Part shown: positions 1 to 8,222 of the stretch, piece by piece
Layout: the number at the start of each line of letters is the position of its first letter
Position numbering within the stretch: position 1 is the stretch's first letter
NCBI GenBank assembly: GCA_011053005.1
Contig: DRHW01000019.1
Coordinates: forward strand, 62,001-126,000
Length of the DNA: 64,000 nt
Reading direction: 5' to 3'
Source: Methylophaga sp.
GTDB lineage: Bacteria; Pseudomonadota; Gammaproteobacteria; Nitrosococcales; Methylophagaceae
Translations under genes and position numbers: made by a program
The notes under the pieces: generated by a model
The model's input: the letters and a program-made list of their open reading frames with translations, nothing else
Database searches by the model: none
Told to the model about the DNA's origin: nothing

Positions 1-765
1 TTATTTGGTGCTATTCCTTTTGTTGGCGACCAATTAGCCTTATGGATTCGTGGTGATTTTGTGGTTGCCGATGCAACGTTAAATCGCTTCTTTGCTTTCC
101 ATGTTATCGCTGTTCCTTTGGTTATTCTTGGTTTAGTTGTTGCTCATATCATTGCTTTGCATGAAGTAGGCTCAAATAACCCTGATGGCGTTGAAATCAA
201 AAAACTTAAAGATAAAAATGGCATTCCACTAGATGGCATTCCTTTCCACCCATATTATTCTGTCAAAGATATTGTCGGTGTAACGGTTTTCTTGTTCATC
301 TTCTCTTTAGTATTATTTTATGCACCTGAGATGGATGGTTGGTTTTTAGAGCATGCTAACTTTGTGCCTGCAAATCCACTTAAAACACCGTTACATATTG
401 CTCCCGTATGGTATTTCACGCCTTTCTATGCGATTTTAAGAGCAGTACCGAGCATTGCAGGTTCATCCTTCCCTGGTGTGGTCGCAATGGGATTATCCAT
501 CGTATTTTTATTCTTATTACCTTGGTTAGACCGTAGCCCAGTTAAATCGATTCGCTATCGCGGTATTTACTTCCGTACAGCCATTGTATTATTTGTCATT
601 AGCTTTATTGGATTAGGCTTTCTTGGTACGCAACCTGTCACACCGTTGTACACATGGTTAGCAAGAATTTTCTCAATCATTTATTTTGCATTTTTTATAC
701 TAATGCCTATTTATACTAAACATGATAATGATAAACCGGTACCAGAAAGGGTGACATTCAAATGA
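1..765 (+). CDS. petB: cytochrome b of the bc1 complex (3' part)
   Basis: Membrane quinol-oxidising subunit of respiratory complex III. The reading frame is open from base 1, so only the C-terminal half is present; an internal GTG at 61 is not the true start. Visible are a heme-ligating helix with FHVIAVP, the HPYYSVKD segment typical of the family after the helix-D region, the quinol-site motif in the form PVWY followed by FTPFYAILRAVPS, and four or five hydrophobic helices. The usual motif is PEWY; PVWY is, as I recall, a variant found in some beta- and gammaproteobacterial complexes. The stop overlaps the cytochrome c1 start (ATGA), the normal pet operon order; petA would lie upstream outside the window. 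Confidence 0.95.
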   Translation, partial: LFGAIPFVGDQLALWIRGDFVVADATLNRFFAFHVIAVPLVILGLVVAHIIALHEVGSNNPDGVEIKKLKDKNGIPLDGIPFHPYYSVKDIVGVTVFLFIFSLVLFYAPEMDGWFLEHANFVPANPLKTPLHIAPVWYFTPFYAILRAVPSIAGSSFPGVVAMGLSIVFLFLLPWLDRSPVKSIRYRGIYFRTAIVLFVISFIGLGFLGTQPVTPLYTWLARIFSIIYFAFFILMPIYTKHDNDKPVPERVTFK

Positions 766-1475
766 GAACTTTAATCTTTGCATTATTCTTCGGCTACATA
801 GCGGCGATTTCTGGTCAGGTTATGGCGAGTTCTGAAGGCATTCATCTTGATGATGTTGAAGTGGATTTATCTGATAAGGCATCATTACAACGTGGTGCCA
901 AAACATTTGTTAATTACTGTTTAAGCTGTCATCAAGCATCTTATATGCGCTATAACCGCATGGCGAAGGATCTTGGTTTAACTGATGCTCAAGTGAAAGA
1001 TAACTTAATGTTTGCCTCAGAAAAAGTGGGTGACACAATGACCGTTGCCATGCGTGCTGAAGATGCTCAAAAATGGTTTGGTGTAGCGCCTCCTGATCTT
1101 TCTGTTATTTCTCGCTCTCGTGGCACAGCGTGGTTAAATACCTACTTACGCACCTTCTTTCTTGATGATACCAAACCCGTTGGGACTAATAACTTAGCAT
1201 TCAAAGATGTGGGTATGCCCCATATTTTGTGGAAACAACAAGGTTATTTAACCCATGATGAAGAAACCGGGCATCTAAGCCCAGCTAGTGAAGGTTCACT
1301 CTCTAAATACGATTACGATGTTATGGTCGCAGATCTGGTTAACTTTCTAGCATACATCGGTGAACCATCCAAAATTCAACGCTTAGAACTTGGTAAATGG
1401 GTATTATTGTATCTATTCCTATTCTTCCTTGTTGCCTACCCAATGAAAAAAGCATTTTGGAGAGATATACACTAA
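762..1475 (+). CDS. petC: cytochrome c1 of the bc1 complex
   Basis: Heme-bearing subunit of complex III that accepts electrons from the Rieske protein and passes them to soluble cytochrome c. The 237-residue product has an N-terminal signal sequence ending near VMA, a CLSCH heme c motif at residues 53-57, a conserved PPDLS segment, a probable distal methionine region and a C-terminal anchor helix (about 213-230) followed by basic residues. Size and order match the family. Its start overlaps the petB stop by four bases, implying translational coupling, and a strong terminator follows. Confidence 0.96.
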   Translation: MRTLIFALFFGYIAAISGQVMASSEGIHLDDVEVDLSDKASLQRGAKTFVNYCLSCHQASYMRYNRMAKDLGLTDAQVKDNLMFASEKVGDTMTVAMRAEDAQKWFGVAPPDLSVISRSRGTAWLNTYLRTFFLDDTKPVGTNNLAFKDVGMPHILWKQQGYLTHDEETGHLSPASEGSLSKYDYDVMVADLVNFLAYIGEPSKIQRLELGKWVLLYLFLFFLVAYPMKKAFWRDIH

Positions 1476-1501
1476 CTCCCACTGCTTATTTGAAACTTAA
1501 A

Positions 1502-1530
1502 GAAAGGGAGCCTGCTCCCTTTCTTTTTTT
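1502..1530 (+). terminator. intrinsic terminator after petC
   Basis: A perfect 9-bp stem (GAAAGGGAG / CTCCCTTTC) with a CCTG loop is followed by seven T. It closes the pet operon and separates it from sspA. Confidence 0.92.
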
Positions 1531-1591
1531 CAGAATAACTAATAACCCACAGATATTTTGCACTTAAAATATTTTTAGGAGCATGAGCCAA

Positions 1592-2212
1592 ATGGCTAAT
1601 AGTAATCGCCGTTCGATGATGACCTTATATTCAGACCCATCATGTCCATTTAGCCACCGTACACGCATCGTAATACACGAAAAAAATATCGCGGCAAATA
1701 TTGAAGATTTGATCGATGGACATTGGCCAGAAGAGGTTGCAGCAGCCAATCCATATGGAACGAGTCCAATACTTATGGATCGTGATCTGACTTTATATGA
1801 TGCTAATATTATTGTTAATTATTTTGATGAACGATTTCTGCACCCGCCATTAATGCCAATTGAGCCTGCATCTCGTGCTAAAGCGAGATTGATGTTGCAT
1901 CGCATTGATAAAGATTGGTATTCTTTGTGGCCAGTACTTACTGGCACTGAAAAGAGTAAAATAAGCAAGGCACGTAAAATTATTCAAGAAGATCTTACGG
2001 TATTAGCGCCGCTATTTGAAGAATCAGCTTTTTTTATGAGCGATGAATTTTCTTTGCTGGACTGTAGTTTAGCCCCACTATTATGGCGACTACCAATATT
2101 AGGAATAAAACTCCCGACCAACGCTAAAGCAGTCGAAGCATACGCTGAGCGAATTTTTACTCGAGAAAGCTTTAAAGCAAGCTTGAGTGATGTTGAACGA
2201 GACATGAGATAA
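1592..2212 (+). CDS. sspA: stringent starvation protein A
   Basis: GST-fold protein that binds RNA polymerase and modulates transcription in starvation. The N-terminal thioredoxin-like part runs MTLYSDPSCPFSHRTRI and contains the NPYGTSPIL cis-proline region; the rest is a helical GST C-terminal domain. An upstream in-frame ATG lies at 1583, but the AGGAG at 1577-1581 is only one base from it and is ten bases from the ATG at 1592, and homologues begin close to the NRRSMMTL segment, so 1592 is chosen (206 residues). It follows petC and precedes sspB, the usual gammaproteobacterial arrangement. CPFS keeps a cysteine where E. coli SspA has none, so residual thiol chemistry is possible. Confidence 0.93.
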   Translation: MANSNRRSMMTLYSDPSCPFSHRTRIVIHEKNIAANIEDLIDGHWPEEVAAANPYGTSPILMDRDLTLYDANIIVNYFDERFLHPPLMPIEPASRAKARLMLHRIDKDWYSLWPVLTGTEKSKISKARKIIQEDLTVLAPLFEESAFFMSDEFSLLDCSLAPLLWRLPILGIKLPTNAKAVEAYAERIFTRESFKASLSDVERDMR

Positions 2213-2216
2213 GCTA

Positions 2217-2594
2217 ATGACACCACAAAAACCCTACCTTATTAGAGCAATATATGAGTGGTTACTCGATAATAATATGACGCCTCATTTATTAGTAAAT
2301 ACATCATATGATGGTGTACAGGTACCTCGGGAATATATAAATGACAATAAAATCGTATTAAATATTTCGGATGGTGCTGTACAAAATTTCCATGCAGATA
2401 ATGAATGGATTAGTTTCTCTGCCCGTTTTTCAGGAAAACCAATGGAATTATTTATTCCTATCATTGCTGTGCAATCGATTTACGGCAAAGAAAATAACGA
2501 GGGTATGTTCTTTCCTAGTGATGATACGCCGCCACCAAAACGGCCACTACAATCTGTGAAAAAAGAACGACCAGGACTCAAAATAGTTAAATAA
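2217..2594 (+). CDS. sspB: ClpXP adaptor SspB
   Basis: Adaptor that delivers ssrA-tagged proteins to the ClpXP protease. The 125-residue protein has the folded N-terminal tag-binding domain (PYLIRAIYEWLLDN, then a conserved QNFHADNEWISFSARF core), a flexible acidic and proline-rich linker, and the C-terminal ClpX-binding tail RPGLKIVK, which closely matches the known XB motif. It starts four bases after the sspA stop, so the two are probably co-transcribed. It converges with the response regulator gene, with no clear terminator in the 12-bp gap. Confidence 0.95.
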   Translation: MTPQKPYLIRAIYEWLLDNNMTPHLLVNTSYDGVQVPREYINDNKIVLNISDGAVQNFHADNEWISFSARFSGKPMELFIPIIAVQSIYGKENNEGMFFPSDDTPPPKRPLQSVKKERPGLKIVK

Positions 2595-2606
2595 TCATCC
2601 GTTATT

Positions 2607-3995
2607 TTACAATTTGTATTTATCCATACGATAACGCATCGCCATGCGAGTAAGGCCTAATGCCCTTGCTGCTTGAGACACATTGTTTGCTGTCCGTTGT
2701 AGCGTTCGTTCTATCAGATATTTCTCAACTTCATCTAAAGTCATATTTTCCAGCCCATTTAGAATAGGCGAAGCTATGTCATTAGATTTATCTGGCGCAT
2801 CAATTTTTAACACTAAATCGTTAGCCAGAATTTCATCATTTCGACATAACATAACGGCACGCTCAAGCACATGTTGTAGTTCTCTAATATTTCCAGGCCA
2901 TGAATAAAGCTGCAATGCTTGTAATGCATCACCGAATAATTCCGGCGGCTTTAATCCATAACGACGGGCAATTTTTTCTATAAAATAATGGGCTAAAAGT
3001 GAAATATCCTCATTACGCTCACGTAATGGAGGAAGCTCTAACTCTAATACATTTAGGCGAAAATATAAGTCTGAACGAAATAATCCTTCAGCAACCATAC
3101 GATCTAAATTACGATTTGTCGCGGCGACAAAGTGCGCTAATACAGGGTATTCTTTGGTCGCGCCTATCCGTCTGGCAACCCGTCGCTCAATGACATTTAA
3201 TAATTTTGCTTGCAAAGCCAGTGGTAACTCACCCACCTCGTCTAAAAATAGCGTGCCTTCTTCTGCAACTTCAATTAAACCAGCTTTCGCTTGATGCGCA
3301 TTAGTAAATGCACCACGCTCATAACCAAATAATTCAGCTTCAATCAATTCACTTGGTAGTGAAGCACAATCGACATGCACAAAGGGCTGCACATGCCAAT
3401 CACCAAGCTGATGATACAAACGTGCCGCTACATCTTTGCCTGTCCCCGTTTCTCCTCGAATTAAAATAACAGGATGGCTATCACTACTATTACCCACTAA
3501 TTTTGCAATTCGACCAAGATGATGACGAACATTATCAGCAGCCTGACTCGTTCCAATCATCTCAATAGCATCTACTGATTGACGATCACGAACATGTGAA
3601 TAGGTTAATTGCTGTTTGAGTTGCTGAGTTGCTAATACTTTAGATATGGTTAGAACCAAGTCATCAAGATCAACCGGTTTTTTTAAATAATCTGTCGCAC
3701 CTAATTTCATCGCCGAAATAGCATCATCTAATTCGCCATAAGCAGTCATTACAATCACGGGTAAAGATTTCCAAGACGCATCATCTCGGAATCTAATATC
3801 AGCTAATAAGTCGAGGCCATTACCATCGGGTAATCGAATATCTAACAGTAAAAGATCAGGCAGTGCTGTATTTATTGAATGATGTGCATCTGCTATTGTT
3901 GAAACAATATTGCCGTTGTATCCCTCTTTTTCTAAGCGCCTCAATACTGATTTGGCGAATAGCATTTCATCTTCCACTAACAATATATTTATCAT
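2607..3995 (-). CDS. NtrC-family sigma-54 response regulator
   Basis: Bacterial enhancer-binding protein. Domains in order: receiver (acidic pocket E8/D9, phosphoacceptor D52, K105), AAA+ domain (Walker A GETGTGKD at 181-188, sigma-54 contact loop GAFTNA at 228-233 instead of the usual GAFTGA, Walker B LFLDEVGEL, arginine-finger region FRSDLYFRL) and a C-terminal Fis-type helix-turn-helix (VSQAARALGLTRMAMRYR). The frame extends to a TTG at 4022, but ATG at 3995 gives the typical receiver N-terminus MINILLVEDE and is preferred; the ribosome site is weak for either. It lies 15 bp downstream of a histidine kinase gene, its likely partner. The signal and targets are unknown. Confidence 0.9.
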   Translation of the reverse strand: MINILLVEDEMLFAKSVLRRLEKEGYNGNIVSTIADAHHSINTALPDLLLLDIRLPDGNGLDLLADIRFRDDASWKSLPVIVMTAYGELDDAISAMKLGATDYLKKPVDLDDLVLTISKVLATQQLKQQLTYSHVRDRQSVDAIEMIGTSQAADNVRHHLGRIAKLVGNSSDSHPVILIRGETGTGKDVAARLYHQLGDWHVQPFVHVDCASLPSELIEAELFGYERGAFTNAHQAKAGLIEVAEEGTLFLDEVGELPLALQAKLLNVIERRVARRIGATKEYPVLAHFVAATNRNLDRMVAEGLFRSDLYFRLNVLELELPPLRERNEDISLLAHYFIEKIARRYGLKPPELFGDALQALQLYSWPGNIRELQHVLERAVMLCRNDEILANDLVLKIDAPDKSNDIASPILNGLENMTLDEVEKYLIERTLQRTANNVSQAARALGLTRMAMRYRMDKYKL

Positions 3996-4037
3996 AAAGT
4001 CATTTTCCGTCTTATTCCTCAATGGTTAGCAACTATT

Positions 4038-5477
4038 TTAGCGCGGGATCGTTATGGTAACCGAGGTACCGCCAGTCCTAGAGTTGTCATATTCTAAGCT
4101 GCCACCATGTTGCTTAATTATTTTCAGTGAAAATGGGATGCCTAAACCACAACTTAAATGCTTAACTTCACCATCCGTTACTTGTTCTACCACCGGATCA
4201 AATGTCATACCTCGTCCCTGATCACGAATAGTTAACAATACTTTATCTTTATCTTGATGATAGATAAGCTGAATAACATTACTTGGAAAAGAAGCTTCCA
4301 ATGCATTCTGAACTAAATTAAAAATAGCTTGTTCAAATAAATGAATATCAAGTAATAGTGAGACTGGCTTTGACTCCCAGCCTAACCTTTCCAAAGAAAT
4401 ATTGTTATCAGCCAACTGTAACTCAATCAGCGATAAAGCATTGTCCGTCACCGCAACTAATGTGGTGTCACTCAAATGAGGTTTGATGGGATGCAAATAA
4501 CGCAATAATGAGGTCACCCATCGTTCTAAGCGATCTACGGCCACCATAATATCGGTCAACGTATCTCGCGTGGAGTTCGAAATATCTTCATCTCGTGCGA
4601 CCTGTGAAGCCGCCCTAATGCCCGCTAAAGGATTTCTAATATTATGTGCTACCAAAGGAACTAACTCGCCTAATGCAGCTTGTTTCTTGGTTTCAATCAA
4701 CCTGTCGTGACTACTAGATAAGTCAGTCGCCATGCGATTGATGGCTTCCGATAATTGGACTAAATTTGATACACCGATAAGTGGCACTTTATGATTCAAA
4801 TCCCCTTTGCTTATTAATCTAGCACCTTGAACAAGCTCTCTAAGCGGATACACTACATTTTTACGTACAAAACGTCGCGCAAGTAGTAATAAACTAATCG
4901 CCAATAATACGGGAATGGGGGCAAGCCAACTTAAACGTTCTGACCATTGTTTTTTTGATTGCGATAAAGCTTCTTGTTTGTTATTGAGTAATAGGTCTAA
5001 ATTTTCAAACGCTTGTTCTAATTGAACAAAAGTATATTTTTCTAGCTCTTGATCAAGCACTTTTTGGCGGTCGATAATCGTATTATTACGACGAATCAGT
5101 TGCTCAGTTTTAGTATGAAAATCATCATAAGCATTATCGACAAGCTGAACGGCTTGTAACTCTTGTTCATCATTCGCAAGTACAGTTAAATCGAGCAGGT
5201 AAGCCCGTATTGTCTCGGTGTAAGCAAGATACTCTTTAGGTGCATCATGATCAGATAAAAAAGTCGCATCAAATACTTCTTTTAATTGTCGATAAACATC
5301 ACCACGAATACTCTGCATGACCGTATTCATCGATCCTATTCGCAAAGATTCTTCTGAACTATTTTGCCAAGATACCGACCAGATAACGCCCACTGCCCCG
5401 GAAATTAATACCAGTAAAATAAAACTCAGCTCATGTAAAAGCAGCGTTGATTGTAAGGAATTAAAACGCTTAAACAT
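4038..5477 (-). CDS. membrane sensor histidine kinase
   Basis: Likely partner of the adjacent sigma-54 regulator. Two transmembrane segments (about 12-35 and 184-203) bracket a helical, coiled-coil-rich periplasmic region of about 145 residues without a recognisable ligand domain. A HAMP linker (about 204-258) leads to the dimerisation domain with phosphoacceptor H278 in VAHNIRNPLAG, then the ATPase domain with N-box FNLVQNALEA (N387/N391), G1 DQGRGM and G2 CGLGIPFS. This H-box style is seen in NtrB/AtoS-like kinases that pair with sigma-54 activators. No good Shine-Dalgarno precedes the ATG, and a terminator for the upstream gene ends just before it, so promoter placement is unclear. Confidence 0.9.
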   Translation of the reverse strand: MFKRFNSLQSTLLLHELSFILLVLISGAVGVIWSVSWQNSSEESLRIGSMNTVMQSIRGDVYRQLKEVFDATFLSDHDAPKEYLAYTETIRAYLLDLTVLANDEQELQAVQLVDNAYDDFHTKTEQLIRRNNTIIDRQKVLDQELEKYTFVQLEQAFENLDLLLNNKQEALSQSKKQWSERLSWLAPIPVLLAISLLLLARRFVRKNVVYPLRELVQGARLISKGDLNHKVPLIGVSNLVQLSEAINRMATDLSSSHDRLIETKKQAALGELVPLVAHNIRNPLAGIRAASQVARDEDISNSTRDTLTDIMVAVDRLERWVTSLLRYLHPIKPHLSDTTLVAVTDNALSLIELQLADNNISLERLGWESKPVSLLLDIHLFEQAIFNLVQNALEASFPSNVIQLIYHQDKDKVLLTIRDQGRGMTFDPVVEQVTDGEVKHLSCGLGIPFSLKIIKQHGGSLEYDNSRTGGTSVTITIPR

Positions 5478-5493
5478 AGATGCAATATTAAAA

Positions 5494-5512
5494 ACGGGCT
5501 ATTAAGCCCGCT
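5494..5512 (-). terminator. terminator after the secreted protein gene
   Basis: Read on the minus strand, GCGGGCTTAATAGCCCG forms a short GC-rich hairpin followed by TTTTTAATATT. It separates the unknown secreted protein gene from the kinase gene. Confidence 0.75.
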
Positions 5513-5538
5513 TTATAACGACCATCATAAAATACGTT

Positions 5539-6225
5539 TTATAAATTGTCAGAACCACTAAAAGTCAGCGTTTCTTCAGTAAGAATAGCATCGCCTTCTT
5601 GCCAAGTTTTGCCATCAGGAACAATCGTTCTCACTTGATAAATTTCTCCAGGAACCGCTTCAGACATAGTGAAAATATAATATTTACTAGCGTATAAAGG
5701 ATACCGCGAGTTTTTAGGGTCATTGATAAAAGGCTGAATAATATATTGCACTGCTTTTACTTTCTGACCTTGATACTCGATCTCGGTCTCTTTTTTATCT
5801 GCACCTTGGGCTAAAGCCCAGCGTATTTTACGCTGAAAATAACGCCAATCCCCTCCCGTTAATCGCTTCAATTCATGTACATCAAATTCAAGAAAGAAAA
5901 CAAATACACTGTTTCCTTGCTGATTTTCTCTATCTTGATATGGACGCTTATTCTCGCCAGTAAAAAACTCAAAATGAGTATCTTTACGTCCAGTGTTACG
6001 TACATTACTGACCACAACATCTACCGTGTCTTCACGAGGGCCATCAACAAAACTAGTTCGTTTGTATTTGTAATGCAAAACGGTCGGTTGTGTAATATTT
6101 TTTAAATGTGCTTTATCAAACAGCTCATTATTAATATCAGAATATCCTGCTACGGCAAATGCATTGACGGTAAAACCCATCAATAAGCAGATCGAAATCA
6201 CCGAAAACCATATTTTTTGTATCAT
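5539..6225 (-). CDS. secreted protein of unknown function
   Basis: Not recognised. The 228-residue product has a clear signal peptide (MIQKIW, hydrophobic core, AFA cleavage site) and no further membrane segment, so it should be periplasmic. The mature part is rich in beta-type, aromatic and charged residues; notable stretches are TVLHYKYKRTSFVDGPRE, SVFVFFLEFDVHELKRL and GGDWRYFQRKIRWAL. It has no cysteine in the predicted mature chain, arguing against heme or disulfides. ATG at 6225 is chosen over GTG at 6228 because AGGA lies five bases ahead of it. It is divergent from a DUF302 lipoprotein gene and sits between the two-component pair and the xox genes, which hints at a role around methanol oxidation; that is inference. 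Confidence 0.75.
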   Translation of the reverse strand: MIQKIWFSVISICLLMGFTVNAFAVAGYSDINNELFDKAHLKNITQPTVLHYKYKRTSFVDGPREDTVDVVVSNVRNTGRKDTHFEFFTGENKRPYQDRENQQGNSVFVFFLEFDVHELKRLTGGDWRYFQRKIRWALAQGADKKETEIEYQGQKVKAVQYIIQPFINDPKNSRYPLYASKYYIFTMSEAVPGEIYQVRTIVPDGKTWQEGDAILTEETLTFSGSDNL

Positions 6226-6286
6226 CACATTCCTCTTTCATTTTAATGTTATTCTTAACGTTGTATCCATTTTACAGTAAAGTTTA

Positions 6287-6754
6287 ATGATGAATATCAA
6301 ACGATTTGTAACGCTTCCTATTTTATGCACATTAGCAATTATTACTATAACTGGTTGCTCAAAAAATAATGGGGTTAATGTATATCAACAGGTGAGTGAG
6401 TATAATTTCGAAGAGACATTATTGAATCTTGATATCGCTATCTCAGAATACAATTATCGAATCATTCATCGCAGTCAAATTGGTCAAGCTATACGAGATC
6501 GTGGTGAAAAAAACTTTCCCTTGTCCACCATCACTAATTTTTGCAATATTACTTACGCTAAAGAGATGATGGAAATCAATTCCGATCTCATTAACGAAAT
6601 GCCATGCACTATCGCAGTTAGAGAAGAAACCGTGCAAGGCATTATTGTAAGCACCAGATTGATGAATGAACACACTGCAAATGAAAAACAAAATCAATTT
6701 GCAGTCAAAATCAATAATAATCTTAAATCAATTATCGCAGCCACCGTTGAATAA
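6287..6754 (+). CDS. DUF302-family lipoprotein
   Basis: Small probable lipoprotein (155 residues) with a signal sequence ending in ITGC, lipidated cysteine C24. The mature part resembles the DUF302 family: SEYNFEETLLNLDIAI, then NYRIIHRSQIG, then FCNITYAKEMMEINSDL with MPCTIAV close behind, the conserved cysteine-containing core of that family. DUF302 function is not established; members are often found near sulfur or redox proteins. It has its own divergent promoter region of about 60 bp shared with the secreted protein gene, and converges on xoxJG with a 24-bp gap. The ribosome site is weak and ATG at 6290 is an alternative start. Confidence 0.8.
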   Translation: MMNIKRFVTLPILCTLAIITITGCSKNNGVNVYQQVSEYNFEETLLNLDIAISEYNYRIIHRSQIGQAIRDRGEKNFPLSTITNFCNITYAKEMMEINSDLINEMPCTIAVREETVQGIIVSTRLMNEHTANEKQNQFAVKINNNLKSIIAATVE

Positions 6755-6778
6755 GTAGCCACGATAATCTTCTACATT

Positions 6779-8029
6779 TTATTTTTTGATTTGTTCCGGA
6801 GCATCTTCACCTAAAGCACCGTCTGAACGTGCTTTTAAATAAGCGTACAGATCACTAATATGTGGACGGATATTCGGTTCATCAGACCATGTTGGCATTT
6901 TAAATTCTGCAGCGGCTTTTTCACCAGCAACTTCATTCAAGAAATTTTGACGACGTGCAGGATCATCCAAATTCACCTTGCCAAAGTAACGATGTAACAT
7001 CGTTTTTCTAAATTTAAACTCACTTACACCTTCAAGACGCGTTAATAAATTTGGCGCGATATCTGTTCCCGTTGCATTTTGTCCATGACAAACGAAACAG
7101 GTTGAATTAAACAAACGCCAACCTGCGTATGTTTTACTATCAACCTTACCATCTTCAACGGTATAAGCTGCTTTCTTTGTATGAGCAGATGATTTTACAT
7201 TGGCTAATGACGGCATATTATATTTTGCGATAATTGCAGCAATATCATCTTTGCGTTTTTCTAAGATTTTATCGAGCAGATCTCTCCATGCCGTATCCTG
7301 TTGTCGAACGCCCATACCAAAGTTGAACACATAGTGTGAGCCATATTCATTAAGCGGAACGGTAGTCATTGCCACATCTGTTTGAGTGGGATAAAAACCG
7401 GCGATAGGTCCCCATGCAAATGCAACATCAATATCACCCGATGCTAATGCTTCAGTAATGATTCGACCACTATTAACGCGAGCATCACCGGTCATCATTT
7501 GGAAGTATTCAATCTGATCTTCAAGTCCATCTTTAATCAAAAACTCTGTCGCTAACGCGCGATCAAATAAGCCAATTTTAAGTTTTTTACCTTGTGCTTT
7601 TAATTTAGCAATATCAGCAATTTCATGTAATTCATAGCCTTCACCTTTACGATAAACCATTGAATCTATCGAGCTAAAATAAGGTTTTGTCGGTAAATAC
7701 ATGCCACGTTCTGCAGGAATACTCATCGCAACATCACATAGAAACTTGCCAGTTTCAGGGTCTACTTTTTTAATTGTATTTCGGCTAAACCCTATTCGCT
7801 GTGGAAACCAATAATATTCTACTGGCAAGCCTAGTTCTTCACCCACGATAGCGGCAATTTTATTATCAAACCCTTCTAATTCTTTATTCGAATAGGGTAA
7901 GTTAAATGCGTCAGCACAGACGCGTACTGCAGTTTGTCCCGGCAAAGGTTCAAAGTCAGCTGCTTGGGCCATCGTAATCGAGCTGATTAGACCTACAAAG
8001 AGGTATGAGAATACCCTAGTTATTGTCAT
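6779..8029 (-). CDS. XoxJ-like binding protein fused to cytochrome c (XoxJ-XoxG fusion)
   Basis: A single 416-residue exported polypeptide joins two parts that are normally separate. Residues 1-23 are a signal peptide (cleavage after AQA). About 30-275 is the periplasmic substrate-binding-protein fold of the quinoprotein-associated MxaJ/XoxJ family, with VCADAFNLPYSN and a second conserved Cys in FLCDVAM (C38, C98; likely disulfide). About 295-400 is a class I cytochrome c with CFVCH at 311-315 and FKMPTW supplying a likely distal ligand M378. The frame extends to 8071, but AGGAA sits seven bases before the ATG at 8029 and the signal peptide starts there. It lies downstream of xoxF on the same strand behind a terminator. 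XoxG accepts electrons from XoxF and XoxJ is thought to help activate it; here one protein may do both. Confidence 0.9.
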   Translation of the reverse strand: MTITRVFSYLFVGLISSITMAQAADFEPLPGQTAVRVCADAFNLPYSNKELEGFDNKIAAIVGEELGLPVEYYWFPQRIGFSRNTIKKVDPETGKFLCDVAMSIPAERGMYLPTKPYFSSIDSMVYRKGEGYELHEIADIAKLKAQGKKLKIGLFDRALATEFLIKDGLEDQIEYFQMMTGDARVNSGRIITEALASGDIDVAFAWGPIAGFYPTQTDVAMTTVPLNEYGSHYVFNFGMGVRQQDTAWRDLLDKILEKRKDDIAAIIAKYNMPSLANVKSSAHTKKAAYTVEDGKVDSKTYAGWRLFNSTCFVCHGQNATGTDIAPNLLTRLEGVSEFKFRKTMLHRYFGKVNLDDPARRQNFLNEVAGEKAAAEFKMPTWSDEPNIRPHISDLYAYLKARSDGALGEDAPEQIKK

Positions 8030-8092
8030 TATTAATTCCTTATTCAGTTTAATTAGAAGTGTAATATCCACTAATGTAATGTGACCATAGTG

Positions 8093-8129
8093 ATTAACTA
8101 AAAATCCCTCTCTATAGATCTTAGTTAAT
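8093..8129. promoter_or_regulatory. inverted repeat upstream of xoxJG
   Basis: Perfect 9-bp arms ATTAACTAA and TTAGTTAAT are separated by 19 bases that hold a further small palindrome TCTATAGA. GACCATA is repeated directly on either side, at 8082-8088 and 8132-8138. It lies about 65 bp before the xoxJG start; an operator is plausible but unproven. Confidence 0.35.
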
Positions 8130-8146
8130 AGCGACCATAATAATCA

Positions 8147-8177
8147 TAAAAAAAAGCCCGACACAAGTGCCGGGCTT
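8147..8177 (-). terminator. terminator between xoxF and xoxJG
   Basis: Read on the minus strand, AAGCCCGGCACTTGTGTCGGGCTT is followed by a run of T. It should end most xoxF transcripts before xoxJG, allowing unequal expression or a separate promoter. Confidence 0.9.
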
Positions 8178-8222
8178 CTTTATTAAGATTTATCTATTAA
8201 AAAAGATTAATAAATAAAGGTC

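Noticed and set aside
61-765. GTG at 61 as the start of a short cytochrome b
   Set aside because: The frame is open and cytochrome-b-like upstream to base 1, so the gene is cut by the window edge.
6779-8029. ABC transporter substrate-binding protein
   Set aside because: The N-terminal fold is similar, but no permease or ATPase genes adjoin it, and the cytochrome domain and xoxF context fit XoxJ-XoxG.
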